Source: Ignavibacteriales bacterium (GTDB taxonomy: Bacteria; Bacteroidota; Ignavibacteria; UBA10030). Taken from it: 5,439 nt of DNA. Where the stretch lies: the NCBI GenBank assembly GCA_016207365.1, contig JACQPU010000268.1, positions 1 through 5,439 on the forward strand, in the 5' to 3' direction. The notes under the pieces were generated by a model. That model saw nothing but the letters and a program-made list of their open reading frames with translations. It ran no database searches and had not been told where the DNA came from. The translations under genes and the position numbers were made by a program. Positions 1-5,439 of the stretch are shown piece by piece (within the stretch, counting starts at the first letter, position 1; each line of letters starts with the position of its first letter).

Positions 1-1349
1 CTCCTGAGAAGTGAATTGAGGGGAACAATTCGTCCGTTGACTTTTGCGCCGATGCAGTGAAAACCAACATTCGAGTGGATTTCAAAAGCAAAGTCTAGCG
101 GCGTGGCGTTGCGCGGAAGGATTCTCAGGTCGCCTTTCGGCGTGAACACGTAGATTTCATCCTGATAGAGATTCAGTTTGAAGCTTTCCATGAGCTCCCG
201 CGGCGTCTCCTCGGTCTTTTGTTCGAAGATCTCCCTCACCCAGCTGATCCAGCCTTCCAGTTCTTTATCCAGCGATGATTTACTTTCCTTATACATCCAA
301 TGTGCCGCTACACCCTTTTCCGCAATCTCATGCATCGCCTTGGTCCGAACCTGAATTTCAACGAGCTTTCCTTCGGGTCCAACCACCGTCGTGTGCAGCG
401 ATTGATAACCGTTCTTTTTCGGCAGCGAAATGTAATCCTTGAATCGCTCAGGAATCGGCTTGTACAGTTCTGAAATCACGCCGTACACGAGAAAACAGTC
501 GTTGTTGTCGTTTGTATCGAGAACAAACCTCACGGCAAAAAGATCGTAAATCTCATCAAGCGGCTTGTTACGCTTGACCATTTTCTGATAAATCGAGTAC
601 AAGTGTTTCGGCCGGCCCTCAACCTCGTAGACGATCCCCTCGGTTTTGAGCCGTTTTTCAATGGGGATGAGAAATTTCCGGATGTAGTGTTCGCGTTCCC
701 TGCGTCTTGATTTCAGTTGGCGCGCAATTTCTTCGTATTCGGCCCGGTGAAGGTGTTTGAAACTGAGATCTTCCAGTTCCCACTTGATCTTTGCTAAACC
801 GAATCGATGAGCGAAGGGCGCATAAATATCCAGAGTTTCCCGTGCGAGACGTTCCTGCTTGTCGGCAGGCAGGTATTCGAGGGTCCTCATGTTATGGAGG
901 CGATCGGCAAACTTGATGAGGATTACCCTGATGTCGTTGACCATTGACAGAAGGAGCTTGCGATAGTTCTCCGCCTGGGTGACCTCATGGCTCCGGAAAA
1001 TATCGCTGATCTTTGTGGCTCCGTCCACAATGTCCGCTACGCTTTCGCCGAACTCCGCCTTGATGTCATCGAGATCAATACGCGTATCCTCGACGACATC
1101 ATGAAGGAGGGCGGCTGCAACAGAGACATCATCCAGAGGTATTTCGCGTGCGACAACCATGGCCACTTCATAGGGATGATGAAAATACGGCTCCCCGGAC
1201 GCACGCAAATCATGTTTGTGCGCCTCCATGCTCATCATAAACGCTCCTCGTATGAGATCCTCGTTGACTGAGCGCAGATTGGCACGGCACACGGCGAGAA
1301 GCTCATCGAGCTTCTTCTTGTACTGACTGTCTGTTAGTCGTTCAAACAT
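1..1349 (-). CDS. rel: Bifunctional (p)ppGpp synthetase/hydrolase Rel (RelA/SpoT family), N-terminal part, 3' end off window
   Basis: Makes (p)ppGpp from ATP and GDP/GTP and hydrolyses it; this is the cytoplasmic stringent-response alarmone enzyme. I translated 449 codons with no stop. The HD hydrolase domain (about residues 25-195) has its metal-site residues in place: H58 in HHP, H83-D84 in LLHDVVEDT, and D149 in ADRLHNMR. The synthetase domain (about 230-350) has the G-loop region GRPKHLYSIY (245-254), catalytic D269, RFKD (302-305), NGYQSLHT (313-320) and E331 in EIQVRT. A TGS domain begins near residue 398 (DEIYVFTPKGDL) and continues past the window edge; long Rel proteins usually have over 700 residues, so roughly 300 C-terminal residues, including the ACT region, are probably missing. 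RFKD is the RxKD form typical of bifunctional enzymes, not the ExDD of E. coli RelA. An in-frame TAA three codons upstream fixes the ATG at 1349. That ATG has only a weak Shine-Dalgarno. The gene has its own likely promoter in the gap upstream. Confidence 0.96.
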   Translation of the reverse strand, partial: MFERLTDSQYKKKLDELLAVCRANLRSVNEDLIRGAFMMSMEAHKHDLRASGEPYFHHPYEVAMVVAREIPLDDVSVAAALLHDVVEDTRIDLDDIKAEFGESVADIVDGATKISDIFRSHEVTQAENYRKLLLSMVNDIRVILIKFADRLHNMRTLEYLPADKQERLARETLDIYAPFAHRFGLAKIKWELEDLSFKHLHRAEYEEIARQLKSRRREREHYIRKFLIPIEKRLKTEGIVYEVEGRPKHLYSIYQKMVKRNKPLDEIYDLFAVRFVLDTNDNNDCFLVYGVISELYKPIPERFKDYISLPKKNGYQSLHTTVVGPEGKLVEIQVRTKAMHEIAEKGVAAHWMYKESKSSLDKELEGWISWVREIFEQKTEETPRELMESFKLNLYQDEIYVFTPKGDLRILPRNATPLDFAFEIHSNVGFHCIGAKVNGRIVPLNSLLR

Positions 1350-1368
1350 ATCTTGTTACACCGTTCAT
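1342..1368 (-). CDS. Possible 8-codon leader peptide overlapping the rel start
   Basis: A short frame (ATG at 1368, MNGVTRYV, TGA at 1342-1344) begins 2 bases after a GAGGG at 1371-1375. It ends 8 bases inside rel, so the rel ATG (1347-1349) lies within its last codons. That GAGGG is 21 bases from the rel ATG, too far to serve it directly. Ribosomes may therefore load on the short frame and restart on rel. This is inference from spacing alone: the SD-to-ATG distance is shorter than ideal, and an 8-codon frame can easily arise by chance. It has no recognisable attenuator features such as a run of one regulatory codon. Confidence 0.3.
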   Translation of the reverse strand: MNGVTRYV

Positions 1369-1370
1369 AT

Positions 1371-1375
1371 CCCTC
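1371..1375 (-). promoter_or_regulatory. Shine-Dalgarno-like GAGGG in the rel leader
   Basis: GAGGG on the minus strand is the only good Shine-Dalgarno match in the rel leader. It lies 2 bases before the ATG of the short leader frame and 21 bases before the rel ATG. It is the same pentamer that precedes upp. Its position suggests it serves the leader frame, or that rel initiation is inefficient and coupled. Confidence 0.4.
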
Positions 1376-1413
1376 AACAATCACTGCGGGATTACAAATT
1401 CCCACCTTCTTAT

Positions 1414-1443
1414 AATATAGATTCAAACGGACCCGATTGTCAA
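1414..1443 (-). promoter_or_regulatory. Sigma70-type promoter for rel
   Basis: On the minus strand, a perfect -35 hexamer TTGACA (1438-1443) is separated by 18 bases from a -10 hexamer TATATT (1414-1419, five of six matches to consensus). Transcription would start near 1405-1408, giving a leader of about 58 bases before the rel ATG. The -35 begins only about ten bases after the stop of the upstream TPR gene, in the only real gap of the window. The AT-rich stretch around the -10 contrasts with the coding DNA on both sides. An overlapping alternative -10 (TATTAT) has a 20-base spacer and is less likely. The start site is inferred, not seen. Confidence 0.72.
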
Positions 1444-1452
1444 CACTGGGGG

Positions 1453-2484
1453 CTATTGGCTCCCTATAACGCGCTCGATCTCCGCCAGGCGTGCCTGCTT
1501 GTCCTTCACCCGCTCGGAGAGATGGTCCGGAAACGATCCCTTCAGCAATGTCCGAATTGCCCGAATTTCCCCCTCCCTCGTTTGGGAGTCGACAGTCGCC
1601 AGGCGAAGCTGCAGAAGATTCAATCGGCACACAAGTTCGTTATACGGATTTGGCCGGGCATCGTTCACGAGTGCTGCGAGCAGACGGGAGTACGCAAGCA
1701 CAGCGTCTTCATGTTTCCCGGATCGCTCTAAGGCCGTTGCCAGTCCCCAAAGGAATATTCGGTTGTCCGGATATTCAGCTAACGCCGTGCGGGCAATTTC
1801 TTCGGCACGTTCATATTCGGCCATATCTAAATAGACCGTCACCAGCGAGCTCATGGCGGGCATCCGGTTATAGATGCCCTTCTCGGCGCAAAGCTTCAAC
1901 AGTCGTACACCCTCAACCTTCCTGTCCGATACGAACGGCAGCCATGTAAGAAACTCAATCCGTCGCGTTTTCCAATAGTAATACGTTCCAAGCCCGGCGT
2001 AAGCGTCCACAAGCGATGAATCCTTGTGGAGCGCCTCTTCGAATCCTGTTGCCGAGGAAACTGCTTTAACCACGCCTCCCAGCCAATCTCCCCGCTGCGC
2101 GCGTGCCAGCGCCTCGTTTCCCAATGCAGTTCCGCGAAAGAAGTATCCCCATGGGGAGTCGGGCGTTTGTTCGATGAGCACATCCGCCTGTCGTTTTGAA
2201 AGAGTGATCAGCGAATCGAACCCGTTTTCCGCCACGAGCTCCTCATAATCCATTGCTATTGTCTGAAGGACACCGGCCTGGAACACCGTACCGGCCGGAT
2301 GGGCCGGGTACCTGTTCGAGAGGGTTCGAAACATCACTTGCGCAGAATCGTACTTCTGCCTCAGCGTAAGATCGATGCCAGCCCGAAGAAGCGAATCAAT
2401 GGCGACGTCTGGATACGTTGATGCGCCGGTTCTGGAGTCGAACGCAAGAATGACGGAAACAGCGATAAGTGCAAATCGGATCAT
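1453..2484 (-). CDS. Exported TPR-repeat protein of unknown function
   Basis: This is a 343-residue protein whose family I do not recognise. The N-terminus looks like a Sec signal peptide: MIR, then a hydrophobic stretch FALIAVSVILAF (4-15), then a polar end with a likely cut after TGA (19-21). There is no lipobox cysteine, so a soluble periplasmic protein is more likely than a lipoprotein. TPR-like helical pairs appear at about 28-61 (YDSAQVMF core), 212-240 (YERAEEIARTALAEYPDN) and 243-275 (GKHEDAVLAYSRLL). A central part with aromatic clusters (SPWGYFF at 110-116, YYYW at 168-171, FLTWLPF at 178-184) does not fit simple TPR units and may be a family signature. The C-terminal 40 residues are charged and helical. 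The ATG at 2484 overlaps the upp stop (ATGA), with GGAAC at 2491-2495 as ribosome binding site; this start is preferred over an upstream ATG at 2571, which would bury the signal peptide. TPR proteins usually act as protein-binding scaffolds; the partner is unknown. Confidence 0.85.
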   Translation of the reverse strand: MIRFALIAVSVILAFDSRTGASTYPDVAIDSLLRAGIDLTLRQKYDSAQVMFRTLSNRYPAHPAGTVFQAGVLQTIAMDYEELVAENGFDSLITLSKRQADVLIEQTPDSPWGYFFRGTALGNEALARAQRGDWLGGVVKAVSSATGFEEALHKDSSLVDAYAGLGTYYYWKTRRIEFLTWLPFVSDRKVEGVRLLKLCAEKGIYNRMPAMSSLVTVYLDMAEYERAEEIARTALAEYPDNRIFLWGLATALERSGKHEDAVLAYSRLLAALVNDARPNPYNELVCRLNLLQLRLATVDSQTREGEIRAIRTLLKGSFPDHLSERVKDKQARLAEIERVIGSQ

Positions 2485-3110
2485 TCGTTCGTTCCAAACA
2501 TTCTGTCCCCCGCATCGCCAAGGCCCGGGAGAATATATCCGTTCTTGTCCAGAGTGCGATCCAAGGCACACGTGTAAATCTGAATATCAGGATGGCTGCG
2601 CCGAAGCGCACGAACACCCTCAGGTGCAGCGACGATGCTCACAAATCGGATCGAGCGGGCTCCCTTGCCTTTCAGATACTGGACAGCCGCACTACCGCTT
2701 CCGCCCGTCGCAAGCATCGGATCGAGCACGAAAACAACAGATGTTCCGAGCTGCCTGGGAACCTTGAAATAGTAATCGACCGGTTGGAGTGTTTCTTCGT
2801 TCCTGTACAATCCAATATGACCGACCCGCGCATCCGGAATCACTTCAACGAAGCCACCCACCATGCCAAGGCCTGCGCGCAGAATCGGCACGAGCACAAT
2901 GTGTTGCGCAATGGTGTACCCGGTCGTTTGCTCGAGCGGCGTGCGGATGGGTCTTCGCCGCAATGCAAGATCGCGGGTTACTTCATACGCCAGAAGACTT
3001 GATGTGCGGCGGAGTACCGCCCGAAACAGGTTCCCCGGAGTATTCCTGTCCCTCAATACCGAAAGGTCTCTCTTCACAAGCGGATGGTCAATCTGAATCA
3101 GGTTTTTCAT
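2481..3110 (-). CDS. upp: Uracil phosphoribosyltransferase
   Basis: Converts uracil and PRPP to UMP and diphosphate in pyrimidine salvage, in the cytoplasm. The 209-residue length matches E. coli Upp (208). Recognisable blocks in order: DHPLVKRDL (8-16), SSLLAYEVTRDL (37-48), VPILRAGLGM (74-83), LYRNEETLQPV (101-111), the PRPP-binding loop DPMLATGGS (130-138), VAAPEG (160-165) and the C-terminal uracil-binding GYILPGLGDAGDRMFGT (191-207). All look intact. The ATG at 3110 is supported by the HPLVK block falling at the usual distance from the N-terminus and by GAGGG at 3114-3118. The start lies 23 bases inside the end of the oxidoreductase gene, and the stop overlaps the TPR gene start, so upp is probably translated only as part of the operon. 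The E. coli enzyme is stimulated by GTP, a point of contact with the (p)ppGpp enzyme nearby. Confidence 0.98.
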   Translation of the reverse strand: MKNLIQIDHPLVKRDLSVLRDRNTPGNLFRAVLRRTSSLLAYEVTRDLALRRRPIRTPLEQTTGYTIAQHIVLVPILRAGLGMVGGFVEVIPDARVGHIGLYRNEETLQPVDYYFKVPRQLGTSVVFVLDPMLATGGSGSAAVQYLKGKGARSIRFVSIVAAPEGVRALRRSHPDIQIYTCALDRTLDKNGYILPGLGDAGDRMFGTNE

Positions 3111-4470
3111 TGTCCCTCATCGGTTTGTTGAGTCTGCTTGCGGCTATGAGTAAAGGATCCCACAGGGGGCTGAACGGTGGGCTGTAGATCAGGTCTGTCT
3201 CCGCGAGATCCCTGGCAGACAGCCGCTGTTGGATCGCCAGAGCGAGAGTGTTCGCTCTCAACACCGCGCCGTCTCTGCCGTACACGTTCGCACCAAGCAA
3301 TCGGCCGGTCCTTTTCTCGGCAACCGTGGTTACGTGAACCTTCGCGTTTCCGGCAAAGAAAGGAATCCTCGAATTCGCTTCAATATGGCCTGTCACGGCG
3401 TCAAAACCGTGTTCCTTCGCTTCATGGGAACTCAGCCCCACCCGCGCAACCTCCAGGGAGAATACTCTTACGGCAATCGACCGAAGCGCCCCTCTGAAAA
3501 TTGCTGATCCACCAGCCGCATTTTCACCGGCAACGCGCCCTTGTCGTGCAGCAATCGTCGCGAGAGGCGCATACATCCATTTTTGACTAACCACATTTCG
3601 CACTTCACAGCAATCACCGGCTGCGTAGATATTTCCGACACTGGTCACTTGCCGCCGGTCAGTCAGAATTCCGTGGTGGGATCCACAGCGTGCTCCGGCT
3701 GTCGCCGCAAGTGTGGACTCTGGCTCAACGCCGATACTGACGATCACGAGGTCGCAATCGAAGGATTCATTTTGCGTTCGAACGCGCTTGACCAGAAGGT
3801 CCCCGGACACATCAAAACCAATAACCTCGCTTTTCGCGACAAATCTCACTCCGTGGGCGGAAAGTTCTTCGGCAACAGCCTCGCGTGTCCCCTGTTCAAG
3901 TCCCCACATGGGCAGGTCGTGTCTGTGAATGAGAACGCATTCAATGCCCCGTACTGCTAGGGACTCCGCCATTTCCATCCCGATATAACCCGCCCCAATG
4001 ATCACGGCCTTGCGTGGATGGCTCTCCGCTATAAATCGTTCCAGAGCAAGGGCATGCGGATAGGATTTGACCGTAAAGACATTACGTGCATCTTCTCCGG
4101 CGATCCCAAGCCGTTTCGGACGCGAACCGGTGGCGACTATCAGCCTGTCGTACGGAATTTCCAAAACAACACTGCGCTCGAAATCGCGAACTTCCACCAG
4201 CCGTCGCAACGGATGGATTGACTCAGCCCGGTGAAGCGTTTTCACAACGACACCCTTTTCCATCTCAAACCGTTCCGGCGTGTAAACGATCAATCGGCCG
4301 GGATCCTTTACCTCCCCTCCGATAAAATAAGGAAGCTCGCATATGCCATATGAGATGTGCTCTCCGGATTCAACAAGAATAACCTCGGCTGATGAATCGA
4401 CGCGCTTTGCTTTTGCAGCAGCTGCGGGGCCAGCTGCCACGCCGCCTATCACCAGAATGCGTCGCTTCAT
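3088..4470 (-). CDS. FAD-dependent pyridine nucleotide-disulfide oxidoreductase, CoA-disulfide reductase/NADH oxidase-like
   Basis: A 460-residue flavoenzyme that probably reduces a disulfide, persulfide or oxygen with NAD(P)H. The FAD-binding motif is GGVAAG (9-14). A single redox cysteine, C44 in YGICELPYF, sits where CoA-disulfide reductases and Nox enzymes carry theirs; there is no CxxxxC pair as in glutathione or lipoamide reductases. ATGSRP (113-118) is the second FAD contact. The NAD(P) fold is VIIGAGYIGMEMAE (156-169), and its second strand ends in IHR (181-183) without an acidic residue, which hints at NADPH. IYAAGDCCEV (281-290) is the FAD-phosphate contact. The dimerisation domain (about 325-450) ends in YSPPFSPLWDP (429-439), the family's C-terminal signature, with Y429 matching the conserved catalytic tyrosine. 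No rhodanese domain is attached. The ATG at 4470 overlaps the der stop. Substrate cannot be fixed from sequence: CoA-disulfide, polysulfide/persulfide and water-forming NADH oxidase activities are all known in this family. Confidence 0.93.
   Translation of the reverse strand: MKRRILVIGGVAAGPAAAAKAKRVDSSAEVILVESGEHISYGICELPYFIGGEVKDPGRLIVYTPERFEMEKGVVVKTLHRAESIHPLRRLVEVRDFERSVVLEIPYDRLIVATGSRPKRLGIAGEDARNVFTVKSYPHALALERFIAESHPRKAVIIGAGYIGMEMAESLAVRGIECVLIHRHDLPMWGLEQGTREAVAEELSAHGVRFVAKSEVIGFDVSGDLLVKRVRTQNESFDCDLVIVSIGVEPESTLAATAGARCGSHHGILTDRRQVTSVGNIYAAGDCCEVRNVVSQKWMYAPLATIAARQGRVAGENAAGGSAIFRGALRSIAVRVFSLEVARVGLSSHEAKEHGFDAVTGHIEANSRIPFFAGNAKVHVTTVAEKRTGRLLGANVYGRDGAVLRANTLALAIQQRLSARDLAETDLIYSPPFSPLWDPLLIAASRLNKPMRDNEKPDSD
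3114..3118 (-). promoter_or_regulatory. Ribosome binding site of upp inside the upstream gene
   Basis: GAGGG on the minus strand, 3 bases before the upp ATG, lies within the last codons of the oxidoreductase gene. Together with the 23-base overlap it allows upp to be reached both by independent initiation and by ribosomes finishing the gene before it. Confidence 0.55.
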
Positions 4471-5439
4471 TTCTTCTTGAACACGAGCGTGAGAGGAACG
4501 CCCTTGAATCCAAAATGTTCACGGATTGCTTTTGACAAGAAGCGTCTGTATGACTCCGGAACAAGGGTCGGTTCATTGCAAAAAAAAGCAATCACCGGAG
4601 GATCAGTCTTCAGCTGCGTGACATACTTGATCTTGATTTCCTTTGCAGTCGGAGCCAGCGGCGGGGTTTTTCGGATAACAGGAAGAAGAGTATCATTCAG
4701 TTCGCTCGTTGCAACACGCCTGGACCGTTCGGTTTTGACCGCCCTCGCGATCTCGACAATCTGCCCGATCCTTTGCCGTGTCAGAGCGGAGACGAACAGC
4801 ACCGGTAGAAAGTCGTACATGCCGAGCCTTTCGCGAATCGCTGCTTCATAGCGGGCGGCAGTCCGGGAGTCCTTTTGCACGAGATCCCACTTGTTAACGG
4901 CGATGAAGAGACCCCGCTTGCGCTCAACTGCCGCCTCCACAATGTGAAGATCCTGGTGGTCCACGCCTTGTTTTCCATCAACGACAACCGCCGCAACATC
5001 GGCTCTCTCCAGAGCCTTCAGAGTCCTTAAGGCGCTATAGAATTCCAGACTCTCCTTCGTTCGTTTTCTTTTCTTCAAGCCGGCAGTGTCGATCAGAACG
5101 AGTTCCTCGCCATGCACTTTCAGCATGGAATCGATCGGATCGCGGGTTGTCCCCGGAACATCGGTGACAACCTGGCGCCTTTTCCCAAGGAGAGCGTTGA
5201 CAAGGGACGATTTGCCGACGTTGGGCTTACCGACGATGGCAAGGCTCAAGTGCGGCTTTCTTGCCGTCGCCGAACCGTTTTTCCTGACATTTGATGTGAC
5301 GCTATCGAGGAAATCGCCAATCTGTCTGCCTCCCAACGCAGAAACCGGAATCGGGTCTCCGAGTCCAAGCTCGTAGAATTCAGCCGCCAGCGGTTCTCTG
5401 CGCTCCGAATCGATCTTGTTGACGACAAGGTAGATCGGC
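4467..5439 (-). CDS. der: Ribosome-assembly GTPase Der (EngA), C-terminal part, 5' end off window
   Basis: Der has two tandem GTPase domains and a KH-like domain and acts in 50S subunit maturation. Visible are 323 residues; most of the first G domain is missing, as expected from a full length of about 440. At the window edge, NKID (7-10) is G4 of the first domain, and PVSALGGRQIGDFLD holds its G5. The second domain is complete: G1 GKPNVGKSS (70-78), G2 PGTTRD (95-100), G3 DTAG (117-120), G4 NKWD (182-185) and G5 VSAL (216-219). The KH-like domain (about 247-323) ends FGFKGVPLTLVFKKK, close to the usual Der terminus. The reading frame is open through 5439, so a TTG codon at 5336 is internal, not a start. 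The stop TGA (4467-4469) overlaps the start of the oxidoreductase, making der the first visible gene of a coupled operon. Confidence 0.98.
   Translation of the reverse strand, partial: PIYLVVNKIDSERREPLAAEFYELGLGDPIPVSALGGRQIGDFLDSVTSNVRKNGSATARKPHLSLAIVGKPNVGKSSLVNALLGKRRQVVTDVPGTTRDPIDSMLKVHGEELVLIDTAGLKKRKRTKESLEFYSALRTLKALERADVAAVVVDGKQGVDHQDLHIVEAAVERKRGLFIAVNKWDLVQKDSRTAARYEAAIRERLGMYDFLPVLFVSALTRQRIGQIVEIARAVKTERSRRVATSELNDTLLPVIRKTPPLAPTAKEIKIKYVTQLKTDPPVIAFFCNEPTLVPESYRRFLSKAIREHFGFKGVPLTLVFKKK

Noticed and set aside
987..1271. 94-codon forward-strand frame opposite rel
   Set aside because: It lies entirely antisense to the conserved HD domain of rel, matches no family I recognise, and has no promoter or ribosome binding site.
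1388..1403. Imperfect inverted repeat GGGA...TCCC in the rel leader, a possible operator or hairpin
   Set aside because: Only four base pairs are secure around an 8-base centre, and it matches no operator I recognise; too weak to call.
1448..1464. Hairpin at the TPR stop codon (GGGAGC/GCCCCC with one mismatch, 5-base loop)
   Set aside because: The stem is short and imperfect and no T-run follows it on the minus strand, so it does not qualify as an intrinsic terminator.
1334..1630. 98-codon minus-strand frame spanning the TPR gene end, the gap and the rel start
   Set aside because: It is an out-of-frame reading of the TPR gene that runs by chance through the promoter and leader; the composition is low-complexity (Gly/Ser/Ala) with no motif.
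2485..2571. Earlier ATG (2571) extending the TPR protein by 29 residues
   Set aside because: It would lie deep inside upp and put a polar stretch before the signal peptide; the ATGA overlap with its own ribosome binding site at 2484 is far more natural.
3541..3960. 139-codon forward-strand frame opposite the oxidoreductase
   Set aside because: It is antisense to the NAD(P)-binding and second FAD-contact regions, has no recognisable domain, and is explained as a shadow of the coding strand.
5334..5336. TTG as a start codon for a 289-residue GTPase
   Set aside because: The frame is open upstream to 5439 and encodes the G4 and G5 motifs of Der's first G domain, so the codon is an internal leucine.

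Overview
The window is a dense block of housekeeping genes. All five protein genes lie on the minus strand, so transcription runs from position 5439 towards 1. In that order they are: the 3' part of der (EngA ribosome-assembly GTPase), an FAD-dependent oxidoreductase of the CoA-disulfide reductase/NADH oxidase family, upp (uracil phosphoribosyltransferase), an exported TPR-repeat protein of unknown function, and the 5' part of a long bifunctional (p)ppGpp synthetase/hydrolase (rel). Both end genes run off the window; neither looks broken.

The first four genes form a very tight operon. The stop of der and the start of the oxidoreductase share a 4-base ATGA (4467-4470). The oxidoreductase and upp overlap by 23 bases (3088-3110). 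upp and the TPR gene share another ATGA (2481-2484). Translational coupling through the whole set is likely. The only real intergenic gap is 1350-1452. It holds a good sigma70-type promoter reading towards rel and an 8-codon open frame that overlaps the rel start. I see no convincing terminator between the TPR gene and rel, so rel may be transcribed both from its own promoter and by readthrough.

Functionally, the cluster joins 50S ribosome assembly (Der), thiol/disulfide redox chemistry (oxidoreductase), pyrimidine salvage (Upp) and growth-rate/stringent control (Rel). Der and Rel are linked in E. coli genetics, but here the link is only proximity. The TPR protein has a signal peptide and is the least explained gene.

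Organism: a bacterium of moderate G+C content. One long Rel with HD and synthetase domains plus a TGS domain, rather than separate RelA and SpoT, argues against a gammaproteobacterium. The TTGACA/TATATT promoter and the GAGGG Shine-Dalgarno before upp argue against typical Bacteroidia, which use different promoter elements and weak ribosome binding sites. A member of the wider FCB group (for example Ignavibacteria/Chlorobi-like) is possible, but this is a low-confidence guess from impression, not from any search. There are no RNA genes, CRISPR arrays, mobile elements or long repeats that I can support. I did not find a clearly new system; the best leads are the short leader frame before rel, the unusual active-site details of the oxidoreductase, and the uncharacterised exported TPR protein.
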